Of a stretch of DNA of 64,000 nt, positions 32,381-42,532 are shown piece by piece. The stretch is from Thysanoteuthis rhombus (lineage: Eukaryota; Mollusca; Cephalopoda; Oegopsida; Thysanoteuthidae), in NCBI GenBank assembly GCA_963457665.1, contig OY735222.1, forward strand, positions 38,561,581 to 38,625,580. Reading direction: 5' to 3'. The translations under genes were made by a program, and so were the position numbers. Under the pieces are notes generated by a model. The model was not told the DNA's origin. It was given only the letters and a program-made list of their open reading frames with translations, and ran no database searches. How positions within the stretch are numbered: the stretch's first letter is position 1; each line of letters begins with the position of its first letter.

Positions 32381-32414
32381 GTACAAAAACCAACAAAACC
32401 AAATTGAAAAAAAA

Positions 32415-32665
32415 TGGATTTACCAAATAATCTACAGAATTGAAATTTTGCATCAGTATTCCGCTAAACCCATCCTAAAAAAAAATTTCTTGGTTTTTTG
32501 AAGGAAAGACTTTTTGACTTTTGAAGGCCCTTATTCTGGCGGGGGTATTTGTTTGTATATTTTCGTACCTCTGGTCATACCATTTCGTTTTAACGACTTG
32601 AAAATCAGTACTCAATAAGACTCATTTTTTTATTTCTGGAAAAAAAGCTTTCTTGACCTTCTAAT
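32415..32665 (+). repeat. two partial family E segments
   Basis: 32440-32540: AATTTTGCATCAGTATTCCG, AAGGCCCTTATTCTGGCGGG. 32565-32660: ACCTCTGGTCATACCATTTC, GACTTGAAAATCAGTACTCA, AAAAAGCTTTCTTGACC. These match internal and 5' portions of the copies at 49610 and 54010. Confidence 0.6.
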
Positions 32666-32741
32666 AGCGTTATAAGTAGTACATTTCAAAATCAATATTA
32701 AACTTCAGTACAAGAAGCCGTCAATCGGATTTGTCACTAAA

Positions 32742-32745
<4 letters not shown>

Positions 32746-32771
<26 letters not shown>
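32746..32771. repeat. (TA)n microsatellite
   Basis: About 13 TA units, directly before a C/A-rich segment. Confidence 0.95.
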
Positions 32772-32776
<5 letters not shown>

Positions 32777-33039
32777 TAATAGAAACAAGAAAACTAGACT
32801 CCATAAGGGCCTCAGACCTACTACCCCTCATACCCTGCAAGAGGAAAGCCCTAAGAGTAGCATCCTCCCTCAACCCATCACATTGACCCTTGGAAAGCAT
32901 CCTGAAGACCCAAGCAAACACCCTGACCAGCAGGTAACCCCTACATCAACTCACACACACACTCTACCAAAAAATGAGGAAAGCCCCCTACCACTAAATA
33001 TGGAAGGGGAGTTAGAAAACCTGATTCCAACACTAGTAA
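32772..33039 (+). other. C/A-rich segment upstream of a Penelope tail
   Basis: Compositionally unlike its surroundings (C and A rich on plus), resembling the Penelope 3' region at 37188-37850. Short frames (68 aa at 32883) have no recognised domain. It may belong to the same element as the next entry, but no second copy here confirms it. Confidence 0.35.
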
Positions 33040-33245
33040 GCAGTTTAGAAAACTTACTAAAACACTACTACACACCACCAAAATACTAAACTGAACAACC
33101 CTCACCACACAGAACACTAATACACACAACTCCTACCATTAATATCCTCACACCCACATCTTAGAAACATTCAATAATGGAAGCTTCAAAGTCACCTAGA
33201 CCCATAGGAAAAACTTCACCTTAGCCTGTTATAACCCTTGTTCAA

Positions 33246-33247
<2 letters not shown>
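33040..33247 (+). mobile_element. Penelope-like element, 3' UTR copy
   Basis: From AATACTAAACTGAACAACCC through CACAACTCCTACCATTAATA, CTCACACCCACATCT, TTCAATAATGGAAGCTTCAA and GTCACCTAGACCCATAGG to CTGTTATAACCC, it is about 90% identical by eye to 37245-37410. It stops at (TA)n where the other copy continues. Confidence 0.75.

Positions 33248-33308
<61 letters not shown>
33248..33308. repeat. (TA)n microsatellite
   Basis: About 30 TA units at the broken end of the Penelope 3' UTR copy. Confidence 0.97.
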
Positions 33309-33310
<2 letters not shown>

Positions 33311-34217
33311 TTTTAAATACTAAATAAATCATAAATAAATCTGCTTTGTCATTATCAATAACGATTGTTACATCTAATATTGACTTGCATTATCTAAATA
33401 AACCATCGCTCCTGAATCCAGTGGCGATGAGTATTTGTTTCTGCTTCGTCTGCTTGCCGGTCGTGTCAACAGTCACGGGTAGTAATACGGGTAGACCGAA
33501 ATTTATTAAGATTATATCATCATTTGGTCAGTACATCACGCCACCATTTCTAATATAAGCTAGTTCAATATGTATTTACCGATAGTTCACTATAATAACT
33601 ATATCTCTGAATGGATATTTACGGTAATTACGGTATACTTCGGTAACTTAAAATCATGATAACACAAGTCTGCTTACCGTTTGTAGATTCGATGGATAGC
33701 AACTCTTTTGGGTAGGAATGCATTGACAGTATACTATTAGCATCAGTTTCATTTTTTCACATTTCTTTTTATAAAATCCTTTTTTGGAAATTATACTTTG
33801 CTTTTGCGTCAAGGCATAACAGAATTTTGATTCCTCCCTGCCTTTTTGCAGGATTCGATTGGACATTACCGCTGTTGGTGATTTCTCTCAGCTACAGGGG
33901 TCAGTGAGACAGAATGAAATGTTGAGAAAAAAAGACAAAATGGAAGAATTTGGCACAATTTTTGAAAAAAATTTATAGGAACCACGTGGCCTTATTTATG
34001 TGATTTATCACGTGTGTTTTGATGAGTATAAACATTGATATTATTATCATAATTCATTGTTTTTTTTATTCATTTACACATTATTTGGGCTCCTGCTCAT
34101 TGATGCAGTATTTTGGATTGTAGTATGAATTTCATCCCTTCCAACGTAGTATCCATGTAGTAGTTGACCTCATGGATTCAAACTAAAAACATATTCAAAG
34201 GATTTTGACTTCAATAA

Positions 34218-34219
<2 letters not shown>
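33309..34219. other. no recognisable gene
   Basis: Frames of 70 aa on each strand (33346 plus, 33654 minus) have no known motif. No shared repeat recognised. Confidence 0.4.
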
Positions 34220-34287
<68 letters not shown>

Positions 34288-34313
34288 ATATATATATATA
34301 CACATATATATAT
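34220..34313. repeat. (TA)n microsatellite, tail of family F
   Basis: Long TA run with TGTG and CACA interruptions, ending against family F (minus). Confidence 0.96.
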
Positions 34314-34542
34314 AGTGTCATCCACAGACAGCTGTTTCGATGTATTACATCTCTTCAGTGTGGCTATAGACTTTCCATTATCCCAGGCAGAAATGAAACC
34401 TTCGCTTCAGACCTGCAGGCCGATATCCTACCTCTGGACTACAGAACTGGACGGTCAGTAAGGCTGAATTTAAGCGATATATCTATTTACACAGAAATTC
34501 CTCATCCACCAGAGTGCTCTATTCCTACGGAAGAGCATTGCG
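34314..34542 (-). repeat. family F interspersed repeat
   Basis: On plus: GTGTCATCCACAGACAGCTG, TTTCGATGTATTACATCTCT, TCAGTGTGGCTATAGAC, CAGGCCGATATCCTACCTCT, GCTGAATTTAAGCGATATAT and CTCATCCACCAGAGTGCTCT. Reverse complement of 31850-32100, with the (TA)n at the matching end. A second short (TA)n (34543-34563) lies at the other end. Confidence 0.8.
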
Positions 34543-34659
34543 TGTATATATATATATATATATACATATAATGTATTGTGTGCGTGTGTAAATATTACTC
34601 ATTTTTATCAAGAACTACAGGAAACATTCATCAAAACTGATCTAATAAACATAATCCCG

Positions 34660-34880
34660 CTTTTTATCTGTGTTCTCCGTTCAGACCACAGGCAAGATTG
34701 AAAATGTGCAACTGCAAGAAACATTACATGCACAACTCTGAAAACAAAGATCAAACCTGAATAAATAATAAACAAGCAGTTTCTTTTTTTTCCCATGTTC
34801 CATTGGCCATTCCTGATTGTCTTTGAAAGCAATGCTTACTCAATACCAATTAATTTTCTCGTGAACTGCACTTCCTTTGT
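34660..34880 (+). repeat. family H interspersed repeat, copy 1
   Basis: AACTGCAAGAAACATTACAT, AAACAAGCAGTTTC, TGATTGTCTTTGA, ACCAATTAATTTTC and TGCACTTCCTTTGTA recur at 37970-38150 in the same order. No coding capacity; class unknown. Confidence 0.65.
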
Positions 34881-34884
34881 ATGT

Positions 34885-35103
34885 ACACACAAATATACCG
34901 ATCTGTACCTACGTACATATCCACACAAAAACCTATGTATACATACAGAAAGACACATACTCATACGTATATATGCATATATACGCATGTAGATACATAT
35001 GCATGAACATAAGTATGTACATGTGTATCTATACATACAACACACACACATATACATACAACACACACACACACACACATATACGTACAATACACACACA
35101 CGC

Positions 35104-35160
<57 letters not shown>
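34885..35160. repeat. CA/TA simple-sequence tract
   Basis: ACATAC, CATGCA and ACACAC words ending in (CA)n (35106-35130) and (TA)n (35131-35160). All frames here are repeat translations. Confidence 0.95.
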
Positions 35161-35163
<3 letters not shown>

Positions 35164-35436
35164 GGGCAGCTGCCAGGAGAAAGGCACACCTGTCAAACCT
35201 ACGACCTTGGAGTCCCCTTCCTATTCGTGCCATCTTGATGGATCATGGGATGCAAACCCTTGGTTTAAAGGATAGGGTTGGCATTGGGCAAGCTGTCTCC
35301 ACCTTAAAACCCAATGGTTCAGGTTGGAGGGTTATTCTGCACACATGCCCCGCCATCTATGCTTTTACTACTGCAGAAATCCCTCCAAACTATCTTCACT
35401 TGTGAAGCCAAGCGATTCATTTATTCATATATACTA
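35161..35436. other. GC-richer unassigned segment after (TA)n
   Basis: GGGGCAGCTGCCAGGAGAAA, GTCCCCTTCCTATTCGTGCC and AGCTGTCTCCACCTTAAAAC. Composition differs from its flanks, suggesting a mobile-element fragment, but there is no second copy here and no recognised domain. Confidence 0.3.
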
Positions 35437-35730
35437 GATTGGATACCCGGCGTTGCCCGAGAAAAAAAACAACATGAAATCAAGTGATATTTTACATTTT
35501 TTTTGGAGATTTCCCAAAATGACAAAAGGCCAGAAAAATCCGGATGAATTTGTTGGTGCTTTCAACAAAGTGAAAGTGCCAGTTTTGGAAAATAAATGTA
35601 GGTTTGATTGGGGTTGGGTCTATTTACGATGTAAAAATAAATCGGAATTGTACTATTACTTTCCACACACTGCACAGTCATCCGTCGTACTAAACTATGT
35701 CTTGGAAGTACAACGTTTACTTCTGTTGTG
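35437..35730 (+). repeat. segment headed by CCCGGCGTTGCCCG
   Basis: ATACCCGGCGTTGCCCGAGA at 35441-35460 resembles a GC-rich motif I recall heading interspersed repeats in other invertebrates. A 92-aa frame follows (35453-35731) with no recognised domain. Class uncertain. Confidence 0.35.
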
Positions 35731-35819
35731 AAGCCGAAATTTTTCTCTTTATAGGGATGGGTTCATTCGTGATTATTTTCAGATAGAGTTTCATGTATAA
35801 GAGAACTGATTTCGAATGG

Positions 35820-36330
35820 TCGTATTTCGGACAGAAAGTAAGGGTCCATCTTAGCGTTATAGCTAAATTGTTAATAGAACTCCGACAGCACCCCAAACGT
35901 AAACATTTTGTCTGAGAAAAGGACACTTTTCCAAAGGTAACAGAGGTTTGATCCAAAGCAGCAAGAACTTAATCGGGTGAAAATTATCAATACGCCCTTT
36001 GGTCTTCACTGATGAAACAAATTTTCTTTTGAGAAAACGACAAAACAAAACAAAAAAATCTTAATTTCGATATTAGTACCAAATGAATATAAGTGGTTCA
36101 CAATATTTCATATGAAAAAGCAAAAATAATGAAATGTAGTCGGCCGTACAAGTTTGTGGCCACTAAACCTGTAAACGAACTATTAGAAATGTCTTATATA
36201 CATAAAAATACGCATAAATTCAGGGTAATATAATTTTACCAGGAAAAACATACTGATACGTTCTTTGGCCTTCACTGTAGAATCGACTTTGATCTAAAAA
36301 AACAACCAAATGAAATAAGGTGGAGGCAAA
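35820..36330 (+). pseudogene. possible DDE transposase scraps, two related pieces
   Basis: At 35988-36045 one frame reads PLVFTDETNFLLRKRQ, like the first catalytic Asp block of Tc1-type transposases (VIFTDEsnF). A related piece at 36250-36310 reads RSLAFTVESTLI, with the Asp lost. Frames upstream are broken. Short, so low confidence. Confidence 0.3.
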
Positions 36331-36364
36331 TAGGATTCCTACATAAGAAATTATGGTTTACAAT

Positions 36365-36635
36365 CATTCATCTTCATCAGTCTTTAATCGTCTGTCGTTG
36401 GACATAGACCTTTCCCGGGATTCGCCAGACCTCTCTATCATGGGTATCGCTGAGCCAGTACTCTCTGAAGTTTTCAAGTTCGTCTGTCCATCTTATTCTA
36501 CCGGCCTAAATTATACATGTGATCTCGGGCTATCCATGTCGCTAGTCGCGATGTCCATCAGTTGTCTGCCATTCTTGCCACATGACCAGCCCATTGCCAT
36601 TTGAGTTTTCTAATGGATTCCATGATTTCTAACTC
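36365..36635 (-). mobile_element. RTE-type LINE 3' end
   Basis: On plus: ATCATTCATCTTCATCAGTC, TCGTCTGTCGTTGGACATAG, CTCTCTATCATGGGTATCGC and ACATGACCAGCCCATTGCCA, the reverse of the RTE C-terminus as in 707-950. The trinucleotide tail is short. An 83-aa plus frame over it is an antisense shadow. Confidence 0.85.
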
Positions 36636-36813
36636 CTGTTTCCCACTATTTTTCACTTTCCATCGATGATAAAATACAGTCAGATGTCCAATTTCGAGGT
36701 AAGTATGCCTGGATTTGAACTTAGAAAATGACTTTAAAAAACATTACGTGAAGATTTTAGATAATATAACTTAGTTAAGTAATGTATGCAAAAGAATATA
36801 GTTTAATAAAACT

Positions 36814-36923
<110 letters not shown>

Positions 36924-37108
36924 ACAGTGGGGGGAAACGAATTTTGGAGCATTTACAAAATATTCGTTTAATATACTTCTGATGTTTAGTTCAAATCTAT
37001 ACAAGCAATGTATTTCGATATAGAATTAACAATTAAGTAAATTGAGCATTGAGCTTCGGAAGTATATTAAATGTATGTTTTGTGAGTGACCAAATACTTG
37101 TTTCCCGG

Positions 37109-37187
<79 letters not shown>
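37109..37187. repeat. (CT)n(TA)n microsatellite
   Basis: About 14 CT then 25 TA units, ending at the first codons of the Penelope-like fragment. Confidence 0.97.
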
Positions 37188-37189
<2 letters not shown>

Positions 37190-37847
37190 AAAAAACACGA
37201 AGACATGTGGATCAACGAACTTAAAACCCTATATCCTAATGGATTAAATACTAAACTGAACAACCCTCACAACACAGAACACTAATATACACAACTCCTA
37301 CCATTAATATCCTCACACCCACATCTAAGACACATTCAATAATGGAAGCTTCAAAGTCACCGAGACCCATAGGAAAAACTTCAGCTTAGCCTGTTATAAC
37401 CCCTGTCCAAATCATAGCCAAAACATTTTCAGTAACTCTTAAGGTTGATACCTATGTAGCTCCTTGACCCCACCACCCCTCCTTCTACACTATCCCAAAC
37501 ATACCAAAAAATCCACCTCCACAACACTACCCCCTACCTTGACACACTCTGCCCTCCCCAAGACCAACTGCTGCTGCTTTACCAAAGTCCTGATACCTGC
37601 TGGTCATTCTTCTATTCAGCAGGAGGCTTTTAGTAGCCCTAACAACAAAACTTACCCACAATGCATAGCCCCCTGGCAGTGGACTCTGGTTCCACATGGT
37701 ACATTTTAATACACACTCACACAGCACACACCACTGATGATGGGAAGAATCCCGAAACATGTATGGACTATTGACATATAAGGATTAATAAACCTCACCA
37801 GCAAAAACTTCACTCCCGAGTCTGTCTCACTCTCTAAAGTACACATT

Positions 37848-37850
<3 letters not shown>
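37188..37850 (+). mobile_element. Penelope-like element: GIY-YIG C-terminus and 3' UTR
   Basis: The first 33 codons read HEDMWINELKTLYPNGLNTK and end at a stop, matching the conserved end (R..xWI..L.TlyP.GLN) of the GIY-YIG endonuclease domain of Penelope-like retroelements. A C-rich 3' UTR of about 570 bp follows, including CACTGATGATGGGAAGAATC, CCGAAACATGTATGG and GGATTAATAAAC, a layout common at Penelope 3' ends. The RT and the rest of GIY-YIG are missing; the fragment starts at (TA)n. Confidence 0.8.

Positions 37851-37855
<5 letters not shown>

Positions 37856-37930
<75 letters not shown>
37856..37930. repeat. (TA)n microsatellite
   Basis: About 37 TA units directly after the Penelope 3' end. 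Confidence 0.98.
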
Positions 37931-37933
<3 letters not shown>

Positions 37934-37969
37934 CTAGAATCTCCGGCAAGTAGGCACATACACGAATTG

Positions 37970-38150
37970 AAATCGTGTAACTGCAAGAAACATTACATGC
38001 AAAACAAGGAGTTAATCTAAATAAACAATTTAGCAGTTTCTTTTTCAGTCAGGATTTCATAACTGATTGTCTTTGATTTACTAGCTTAAAACCAACGTAA
38101 TACCTATTTATTTTTCCGTAAAGTGCGCTTCCTTTGTAGTCAATGCCATA
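37970..38150 (+). repeat. family H interspersed repeat, copy 2
   Basis: GTAACTGCAAGAAACATTAC, AATTTAGCAGTTTC, ACTGATTGTCTTTGA and AAGTGCGCTTCCTTTGTAG, as in 34660-34880. Confidence 0.65.
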
Positions 38151-38929
38151 TCGGTTCATTCGTTGCTGCTGGATGCATTTGAACCCAGATCCTATTTATT
38201 TGTGCCATGCACCAATCAGCAAAGATGGATGAAAGGAGGCGATATCTTTGCCACTTGACGCTTGAAGTCTTTCCGATCAAAGAACAGCAAGATGTAAGTA
38301 AAACCTTTAAAATGACTCATATATTTCCCAATTAAAATTTTCTACTCTTAGCAAGATTTGATGTATAGTTATTCGACTGCATCCCCACGAGGACAGAATG
38401 TAACACAGGGCCAGTTCTCAGGCCAGGGCCCACACGTGTACACGTACGTTCGATTGTAAATAAATAGTTGTTTTTGATATTGTTTTTATTAAATAAACTT
38501 AGGATCAAAGTAAAAAAATACTTCGTTTTAGTTCAGTTTGACCAAGGGTTTAAAAAAAAATCAAAACAAAGATAAGAACTATTTTTCTTACAATCAAAAG
38601 TTTAAAAAATGGTCAATACGTCAAAATGAAAAAGTTTAAATAATAGAAAATGTTTGATACGTAGTTTTATTCGCTAAGCAATTTCGTCGATCAGGTGCAA
38701 CGTCTATTCTATGCGCAATCGCCAACAAGCCCGTCTGGTGGGCATATTCGCTCACGATATTGAGTTCAGTCAACTTTGGATTCCCCACTACGGTGGCTTT
38801 TAGCCAAACTAGCGTAAGCCCAGTTAATACTTATAGTGCCACACTATGGAGAAGTGGTTAAGCTACTAATGTTCAAATGTAAGTGTGCACATGGTTGATT
38901 TATTCTTTGGTACTAAATTATTCATTCGC
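38151..38929. other. no recognisable gene
   Basis: AT-rich with poly-A stretches (38500-38640). 38825-38870 is faintly tRNA-like (GAGAAGTGGTTAAGCTAC). Nothing firmer. Confidence 0.35.
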
Positions 38930-39430
38930 TGTCACAGGCTACCTCAATAATGTGACTTTATGGCAGACTAAGAACTTCCGATCTTACCACCAAGAAAGTT
39001 TACTGCGTCGCATTTCCAACCTGAGGACGAGTGATGATACGCAGCGAAATTTGTGTCGACTACATTGCCAAGAAAAGGGTAATTTCTATTCCGATGCATC
39101 ATTCAAGCGAGCCAATTGCTCGCAGTAGCGTTTTGCAATCATCCAGGTTCAATAAATTTGTAATGAAGAATTCCATCAATATAGAGAAAAATATTTTCTC
39201 TCATCAGATTCCTCTTGGTTTCAGATATTGAAGACTGTCGTCCTGGATCAAGTCACAATTTTTCTCGTATTGGATTCTCATAATAAGTCCTCTTTTCATC
39301 ACCATTGATAATCTGTGTGAAATAGTATGGCGGAAGTTTTTTCAGTGATGTAATCCTCTCCTTCTCCAACTTCCTTTTTTTTTTTTCGAAAAAGTGCGCA
39401 GAATATGGCGTTTTTTTTCTTAAGAAACAA
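38930..39430 (-). mobile_element. mariner transposon remnant
   Basis: The minus strand carries TQIINGDEKRTYYENPIREK, the first catalytic Asp block of mariner transposase (IVTGDEKWIxYxNPKRKK). After a stop come LDPG and, further on, NIFLYIDGILHYKFIEPG, matching the WWDxxGVVYYELLxPG stretch that follows in the family. Trp residues are replaced and stops occur, so it is long dead. Limits are uncertain. Confidence 0.7.
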
Positions 39431-39739
39431 CTCTGTCTATTCCTGCAGTTACTATGGGGAATGTGTTCGGACGGACGACTGCCAATTGAGACTTGCTGGA
39501 AGAGCCAGGTGGTCACAAGTGGTTCGTTGTAGCGTTAGGTGGTTTTGGAATTTATACGGCGGATGAATTTTGATTTTCATTGGTTCATTTTATTATTATC
39601 ATTAGGTTATTATCTTGATCAGGAACGAGCTTTTTTCAGCGACTAGCGAAACAGGAAAATATATAGAAATAACGTAATAGATAAGACAGTACTATAACGC
39701 GCTTCCACAAATAATCATTGATTAGAACATTAAATGAAA

Positions 39740-39870
39740 GTAAACTTGAATTCCTGGACCATATCATCAGAATGAGAAAAATAGAATGCCTTACATAACA
39801 AAGACGTGTACCCGGGAAAAATGGAAGAGGAAGAAGAAAAAAGATAGGTGATGTCAAAGAACTAACAATT
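39740..39870 (+). mobile_element. LINE C-terminal fragment
   Basis: One frame reads LEFLDHIIRMRKIECLT, then RRVPGKNGRGRRKKIGDVKE, matching the FGHIxRxExxxL...G(K/R)RGRGRxxxxWxDxxKxW block that ends many LINE ORF2 proteins (RTE and relatives). One stop lies between. Short. Confidence 0.65.
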
Positions 39871-39989
39871 CAAACTTTACTAGACATCATTGACACTGGG
39901 TCGTTCCACTTGAAAAGTCATGACCATGAAAATGTGCAATATGCAGGTCACTTTAGGTAAAAGTATAAAGTCACTAAAGAAGAAAAAGA

Positions 39990-40255
39990 ATTCACAAGTC
40001 AGGCTGTTGCAGAGTCAGACTTCAATCCTTCTGCTATTCCAACTGAAGATGATTTCTGCAAATTTTGTATTAAGTACATAATGGATAAAATTTCATAAAA
40101 AGAGACACGACTGCGCATCAGTTGTTAGTGATTTCGAATCATTGTAGGGGAATGTTGATTTTTAATCCATCAAATTTGGCGAGTGTTCTTCTCGCTCTTG
40201 ATACGATAGAAAAACTAATTCAACTCCAGGTTTGGACTAGACTTAGACAAAAAGA
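39990..40255 (+). mobile_element. SINE A copy with internal deletion
   Basis: AAGTCAGGCTGTTGCAGAGT, AACTGAAGATGATTTCTGCA and TAAAATTTCATAAAA jump straight to AGAGACACGACTGCGCATCA, so the AT body and box A are missing. Then GATTTCGAATCATTGTAGGG (box B), GATACGATAGAAAAACTAAT and TCAACTCCAGGTTTGGACTA. The junction keeps order on both sides, so this is a clean deletion of about 100 bp. Confidence 0.8.
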
Positions 40256-40359
40256 GAAAAACCCGATATTCGTTTTCATCATTTCATATTGGACCTTCCA
40301 ACTTTTCTTTGGACAATATAAACTCCTTCCGTTATCAATGTGGACTCAATGATACAATC

Positions 40360-40450
40360 TACGACCCTCTTCAGGTGTAAAAAGGTCGTGGAATGAATCG
40401 GCCGAAATGTCACTTTTCTACAACAAAGATGAGAAAAAAAGATCAGATTG
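40360..40450 (+). repeat. CGAAAC-type interspersed repeat
   Basis: CTCTTCAGGTGTAAAAAGGT, CGTGGAATGAATCGGCCGAA, ATGTCACTTT and CAACAAAGATGAG. Same layout as the opening of the 6060-6727 units. Confidence 0.6.
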
Positions 40451-40623
40451 TCTGAACAAAAGTTGGTATGTTGATGACTCTTCTCAAAGTTACAGTCAAT
40501 ACATGTACAGTGACCCCTTGCTATTCACAGGTTTTCTATTCTCAGTTTCCATGATTCACCGTTTAGTCATGAATGATTTAATGGGAATATTCTCTTGAGC
40601 TCAGGAATTTTTTCCACATATAT

Positions 40624-41160
40624 CAATGGTAACTGTCTCTCGCTTTGCGCCATTTTGGATAACGAAAAATTTCAATGGGAGCGTTCTACTTTTCGATAGT
40701 GGAGGAAAGCTCTGTTTTTGTTGTTTTCATCTCATCATTCAAGACATACGTTCTTCGATCTCATAATGAAGCTCAATACTTTTTTTCACGTAAGTTAATG
40801 GTAATTGTTTTTTTTTTTTCGCTTTACGCCATTTCGACTTACAAAAGATTTCAAAAAATTCGGAACATCCTACTCTGGGACAAACCTGTACCAATATATC
40901 TGATTTCCCAGCTTTTTTCATTACTACATTTCAGGTTTATATATCCTTTAGTCTTCCAATGAAGTTAATTTTTTCCTCATGAATTAATGGTTATTGTTTC
41001 TTCACTCAACACCATTTCGGTCTAGGAAAAGTTTTCTTGGGAACGCTCTACTTTTGTTTAGAGGCCGAGGGCTATACTGTCGTTTTGTTGCTCTTTTATC
41101 ACTTCATTCAAGGCATATATATTCTTAAACCTTCAAATAAAAGGTTTCAGTTCATTCTGT
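40624..41160 (+). repeat. tandem array, three units of about 170-190 bp
   Basis: Units start at CAATGGTAACTGTC (40624), TAATGGTAATTG (40796) and TAATGGTTATTG (40985), 172 and 189 bp apart. Each continues with CGCTTT(A/G)CGCCATTT, AAAAATTTC.., CGTTCTACTTTT (units 1 and 3), ATCATTCAAGACATA and AATGAAG. Divergence is substantial. The 95-aa plus and 60-aa minus frames are shadows. Confidence 0.8.
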
Positions 41161-41502
41161 AATGCGATACGCAATTTCGCGCGAAATTCTTTCTGCGTAA
41201 CTTTCCTGTGCAAGGAGGACTTTCGTGTTCGTCGACCAAGAAGACTTTTAAGAACTCTTAGAAGCCAGATGAATTTTTCAGCTTTAAAAATAAATACCCT
41301 TGTCCTCAGTGTTTATGATCTGACATTTGTGGTCCTTGCAATCTGCCTGAATCACTAGTTAGAAATATCATTTAGGTTTTTCTAGTTGTTATTGACCGTG
41401 AAATCAGCCTTTAGGAAACCAATAAAAAAATATATGCAACCAACGCCTTGTTTCGAGCAAACTCTCCATTAAACGTCTCTTTTACATTCTGTATTTGAGG
41501 GT

Positions 41503-41722
41503 TGATCAATAAGTCTATACCTTCATGATGAAAAAAAACAAAAAAAAACCGTACATTTCACACAACAAATATCTATTTACCCACATTATCGCCTTCCTCT
41601 GGAATGCACTTATATTCAATGGTGAATACTGATCACATAACATTATTCGTTGAATTTTTCAGACAGAAATTAAACTAATACATATGCGTCAAGCTACGGA
41701 CTTATTGACCCCCTTTTGTGTT
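41503..41722 (-). mobile_element. mariner-derived MITE, about 220 bp
   Basis: The plus-strand left end is GGGTTGATCAATAAGTCTAT; the right end, reverse-complemented, is AAAGGGGGTCAATAAGTCCG. They share TCAATAAGTC. In minus sense, the last part reads IEYKCIPEEGDNVGK before a stop, like the mariner C-terminus (KCIxxxGDYVEK), then runs into the terminal repeat. So it looks like an internally deleted mariner retaining both ends. Confidence 0.65.
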
Positions 41723-42194
41723 GAGTATCATTCCTTAACTTCGGTTTGGATCAGCTGGCGAGGTTGCGTAACTATACGGGCTATAAATTACCTACCTGAA
41801 AAAGTGAGGATGAGAATTTATTCCCAACCTTTGTGAGGTGGGCAATTTCTGAGCTCTATCGACTATGTGTCGAACTCTTATGAAAATGCAACTGTGTGTC
41901 GGGCGTTAACGTTAAATCTCGTATACTGCGGCAGCAGTATGCAACATTGAAATACATCTTTTCAGAAAGAATACAACACTAGATATATTTGGTTGAGCTC
42001 AAATGCAGGAGTCTTGTCTGGTGACGACAAAATTGCCTGTGGTTTTCAAGGTTTTCTTTTTATAAAAAAGATAAACCATTTCAATTGCAAAGGTCTGTAA
42101 TGTTATTCAGCAGCATGAAACCTACACACGATATTTGTTAACTTAGAAGTGTATGTCTATGTTAGTAAAGAGTGAAATTGATATGGCTGCCTAA
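41723..42194. other. no recognisable gene
   Basis: Ordinary sequence between two mariner-type pieces. No terminal repeat matching 41503 or mariner frames found. Confidence 0.35.
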
Positions 42195-42530
42195 GAGCTT
42201 ATTTTAAGATTGTCTATTGTACCAATTTACAACTTGGATCAAAATCATCAAGAGCATCCCGTAGAATACGTACGGCATTCGATTTGAGTGAAATTAGTGA
42301 CCGTACTGTTCAAAATTGTTCCAAGAAGTTTCCAACAGGAAATGAATCATTGAGATATGCACTGCGTAAAGGTTGACCGCAAATTATTGATGAACAACTG
42401 AGATCTTGTGGTGAATTTATTTCTCTTCAGACGTGTCAGATGATCAAGAGCAATGAAATTTTATACCTGTGCTTGCAACAGGAAACGGTGCATGATTGGA
42501 AAATTGTTGTCCTACGAACTCAGTAAATAG
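42195..42530 (+). mobile_element. mariner transposase N-terminal remnant
   Basis: The plus strand encodes ASRRIRTAFDLSEISDRTVQ, NCSKKFPTGNESLRYALRKG, a stop, then PQIIDEQLRSCG. This fits the mariner HTH region (ARNIxxxFG..VSERTAQxWFKKFRxGDxSLEDxxRxGRP). A later frame gives GKLLSYELSK, like GKWVPHELS. The copy breaks off where SINE A begins at about 42533. Confidence 0.8.
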
Positions 42531-42532
42531 AA

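Noticed and set aside
36353-36604. 83-aa plus-strand frame
   Set aside because: Antisense shadow of an RTE 3' end.
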